Assembly (NCBI RefSeq): GCF_002775205.1
Contig: NC_036454.1
Span: forward strand, 2,163,382 to 2,227,381
Direction of reading: 5' to 3'
DNA from: Xiphophorus maculatus
Lineage: Eukaryota; Chordata; Actinopteri; Cyprinodontiformes; Poeciliidae
DNA: 64,000 nucleotides
Program-made: the position numbers and the translations under genes
Notes under the pieces: model-generated
What the model was told of the DNA's origin: nothing
The model's database searches: none
Seen by the model: the letters and a program-made list of their open reading frames with translations, nothing else
In this document: in pieces, positions 61,678-64,000 of the stretch
How the letters are laid out: each line of letters opens with the position of its first letter
Numbering within the stretch: position 1 is the first letter of the stretch

Positions 61678-62644
61678 TTCACATGTGGAAGGATTTTAAA
61701 GGAAGAGCTGTTGCAGTAAATCTCATCACTTCCTGTTTTTTATGTAAAGGGTTCAGGGAACAGGATAAGGTCGATCCCGGGTCAGAATCCGGTTGATCAG
61801 AACCGGGTCAGTCGGTCCAGTTTCCTCCCAGGTGAATCTAGAGGTACCAAACATTAAACCCACTGATCTGCTTCCACTTCATCACTTCAGGATCAGATCA
61901 GCTTGGATCACGTTTTCACTTTCACCTCACTTTGTTCTGCTGTTTCAGGTGGTTCTGTTCTGGTACCGGTTCTGTTCTGGTACCGGTTCTGCTCTGGCTC
62001 CGGTTCTGTTTCTAAATATAAACTGTTTTCTCCCTCCTGACGCAGCTGCAGATTTTAATCTAATCTTGTTGACAGATTCATGCAAACGATCCGGCTCCGG
62101 CGGTTCTGCTGCTCCGTTCAGACAGAGGGCTACACAGAACCAGCGGCCGGATCCGGTCCAGTCCGACCCGTTCTGGTGGGTTCACCTCGGTGGCAGAAAT
62201 TTGCCTGGACGTTAAAACCATCAATGCTTCCCTTCACAGAAAGTTTCCACAGCAGCTCTGAGTTTTATTTCCATAAATACTCAGCAGAGGAAACGGGTCG
62301 GTTCTCTGGGTTTGGTTCTGACGGAATGTTTTTATCTGGACGGGTCTTTACATGAACCCACTGTTTGGACTCTGGGTGGTACTTTGGGTCATTCAAACCG
62401 ACCCAGTTTGATCCGAACTTTAAATGGACCCAACAGAACCAGAACCTTTCCAGATGAACTGCTTTGAATATGAAACTTGAGCTGAAATCTGAAGCGGTTC
62501 TGAAACGTGATCCGTCCAGATCGGTTCTGTCCGGTCCGGTTTTATGTCCCGTCTCACTGTGCAATGAATTATAATAATAATGTTTTATATTTTTATAACC
62601 TTTTATATTTCGCACTGTCACACTTTGTTTTTTTATCAAATTTA

Positions 62645-62666
62645 AATAAAGTTCAGGATAAATAAA
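62645..62666 (+). terminator. paired poly(A) signals of the RING gene
   Basis: AATAAA at 62645-62650 and again at 62661-62666, followed by a T/G-rich stretch. This gives a 3'UTR of about 1.15 kb. Confidence 0.6.
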
Positions 62667-62689
62667 AGTTTTTTGGTTTTGACTTGATG

Positions 62690-63830
62690 AAACATTTTAA
62701 CATTTTTAAATGCTGGATCAGATTTTTTTTGTTTTGTTTCTACATATTTTGTATTTCAACATTATAAACTTTCATGACTGAAATATTGAATGTCCACCAT
62801 ACTTTAGTTTTAACTGTAAAGCTGCGGTCCAGTCAAAGCATGACTGGTTTGGTTGGTTTCTAAATTGTACTGAGGAGTTTTCTGTCCTCTGGTCAGCCTG
62901 GTGACCTCTGACCTCTGGTGACAGTGGATGAAGAGAGACGGCTCTAAACTGAGAGCTGGGCGATAAAATGTCATTTCATTTTGTTCTTCCAGCTGAATCT
63001 GTTCAGGAGTTTAAAGTTTCAGTTCCTTTAGTTCAACAGCTGAAGACGTGAAAAAACTTCATGGATTCTGTTCGTCTACAGATTCTGCTTTAAAGCATTT
63101 TACTGGGAGAATTTTTTATTTATTCTACTGAAGATAAATTATGTAAATATTTTCTAAATTCACATCCAGACATTTATTAAACTCAACCTTTTCCCAGATT
63201 CTTTTAGCCCTCAGTGGTTTTCAGTCTCCAGGACTCTGAGCTTCATTTTTAGATGTTTCTCTGCACCGAAATGAATCAATGAATGAATGAATGAATGAAT
63301 TTTATCTTTTCACTGTGTCACTAAATCCTACGGAAGCCTGGCGGTCAATATTTCATTAAACTCAGGAGAAAAGCCTGAAACACGATGAACCAGGACCGTT
63401 CTGGTTTATCCACTGAAACTCTGAAAATAGTTTTAGTCACATGGTCTGAACTTAATTTATTATGAATATAAATTAATACATCTAAGGATGTTACTTTACC
63501 TTTAGCAACTTGGCTTAATTCATACAGCTGGTTACATTCATTCCAGTTTAACCCCAGATACCAAACGTGCATCAGGTTCAGTTTATTATTCAAACTCTTA
63601 AAAACATGAAGTTTGATCTGATTGGCGTCGTGTTTCCTCCTCCAGTCTGAGGGAACAGAGAACCTGAACTTTACAGGAACCTGCAGCTTCATCTGGTTCA
63701 GAAACAAACAGCTTCAGGAGACTTTAACCAAGTGTCTCCCCCTGCTGGCGGAAATCAGCCTGAACATTTAGTCTCTTTAAATTACTGGTTTTTATTAAAC
63801 TTTGATAGAAGAAAAGCTCCAGTTGAGCAG
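62690..63830. other. spacer between two converging genes
   Basis: Contains a TGAA tetranucleotide repeat at 63272-63300. The 120-codon minus frame 63707-63345 has no recognisable domain and lies in the likely downstream flank of the minus-strand gene at the edge. Nothing else supported. Confidence 0.45.
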
Positions 63831-63837
63831 CAGCAGC

Positions 63838-63843
63838 TTTATT
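63838..63843 (-). terminator. poly(A) signal of the right-edge gene
   Basis: TTTATT on the plus strand is AATAAA on the minus strand, 19 bases after the stop codon at 63864-63862. Confidence 0.6.
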
Positions 63844-63861
63844 AGAAGTGAAGTGAACAGA

Positions 63862-63925
63862 TCATCCCATCCATTCACCCAGCGCCGTCTGCCACAGACT
63901 CTTCTGGATGGGAGGAAGCTTCACT
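63862..63925 (-). CDS. last exon of an unidentified minus-strand gene, cut by the window edge
   Basis: Acceptor CTGTCTGTTGCAG at 63926 is followed by one base plus 20 codons and TGA, reading VKLPPIQKSLWQTALGEWMG. Good acceptor, conserved-looking composition and a poly(A) signal shortly after support a real exon. The rest of the gene lies beyond 64000. Protein not recognised. Confidence 0.6.
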
Positions 63926-64000
63926 CTGCAACAGACAGGAAGCGGGTCAGAACCGTTTGACTGGAGGTTTATTCTCTTACAACTGAAAATAACCACGTTT

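Overview
The window is vertebrate genomic DNA, almost certainly from a teleost fish. It is AT-rich, has short introns with GT-AG borders, and carries typical fish repeats: I-clade and CR1/L2/Rex1-type LINEs, a pogo/Tigger-like element, piggyBac and hAT-like remnants. It also holds an expanded tandem cluster of AIG1/GIMAP immune-type GTPase genes. The species cannot be named from the sequence alone.

Layout. (1) 1-7.6 kb is mostly non-coding with several minisatellites; a likely last exon of a minus-strand gene lies at 1180-1309. (2) 7.6-10.6 kb holds a complete actin gene on the plus strand, with a CCAAT/CArG/TATA-like promoter, a non-coding exon and eight coding exons giving 375 aa. The protein is cytoplasmic-like but the intron layout is that of smooth-muscle actin genes. 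(3) 11.4-17.5 kb is GIMAP gene A on the minus strand: 436 aa, one degenerate AIG1 domain, a coiled coil and a C-terminal membrane anchor. (4) 17.6-27.4 kb is a repeat-rich spacer. (5) 27.7-48.4 kb is GIMAP gene B on the minus strand. Eight coding exons join in frame to a predicted 1596-aa protein with six AIG1-type domains, only the last with an intact P-loop, followed by a long coiled coil and a C-terminal CVIL prenylation box. Its introns are full of LINE, LTR-like and AT-rich repeat insertions. (6) 48.5-56.9 kb is transposon debris. (7) 58.7-62.7 kb is a plus-strand two-exon gene for a 283-aa RING-finger, tail-anchored E3 ligase-like protein. (8) The right edge holds the last exon and poly(A) signal of another minus-strand gene.

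GIMAP genes A and B share a duplicated segment of about 3 kb with promoter region, 5'UTR exon and first two coding exons (14.7-17.6 kb and 45.0-48.5 kb). They also share stretches of near-identical AIG1 coding DNA. All internal coding exons are phase 1-1, so exons can be gained or lost without breaking frame. This explains how one-domain and six-domain proteins arose side by side. The multi-domain GIMAP with five pseudo-GTPase modules, one intact module and a lipid anchor is the most interesting system here. All gene models are read by eye; none has transcript support.
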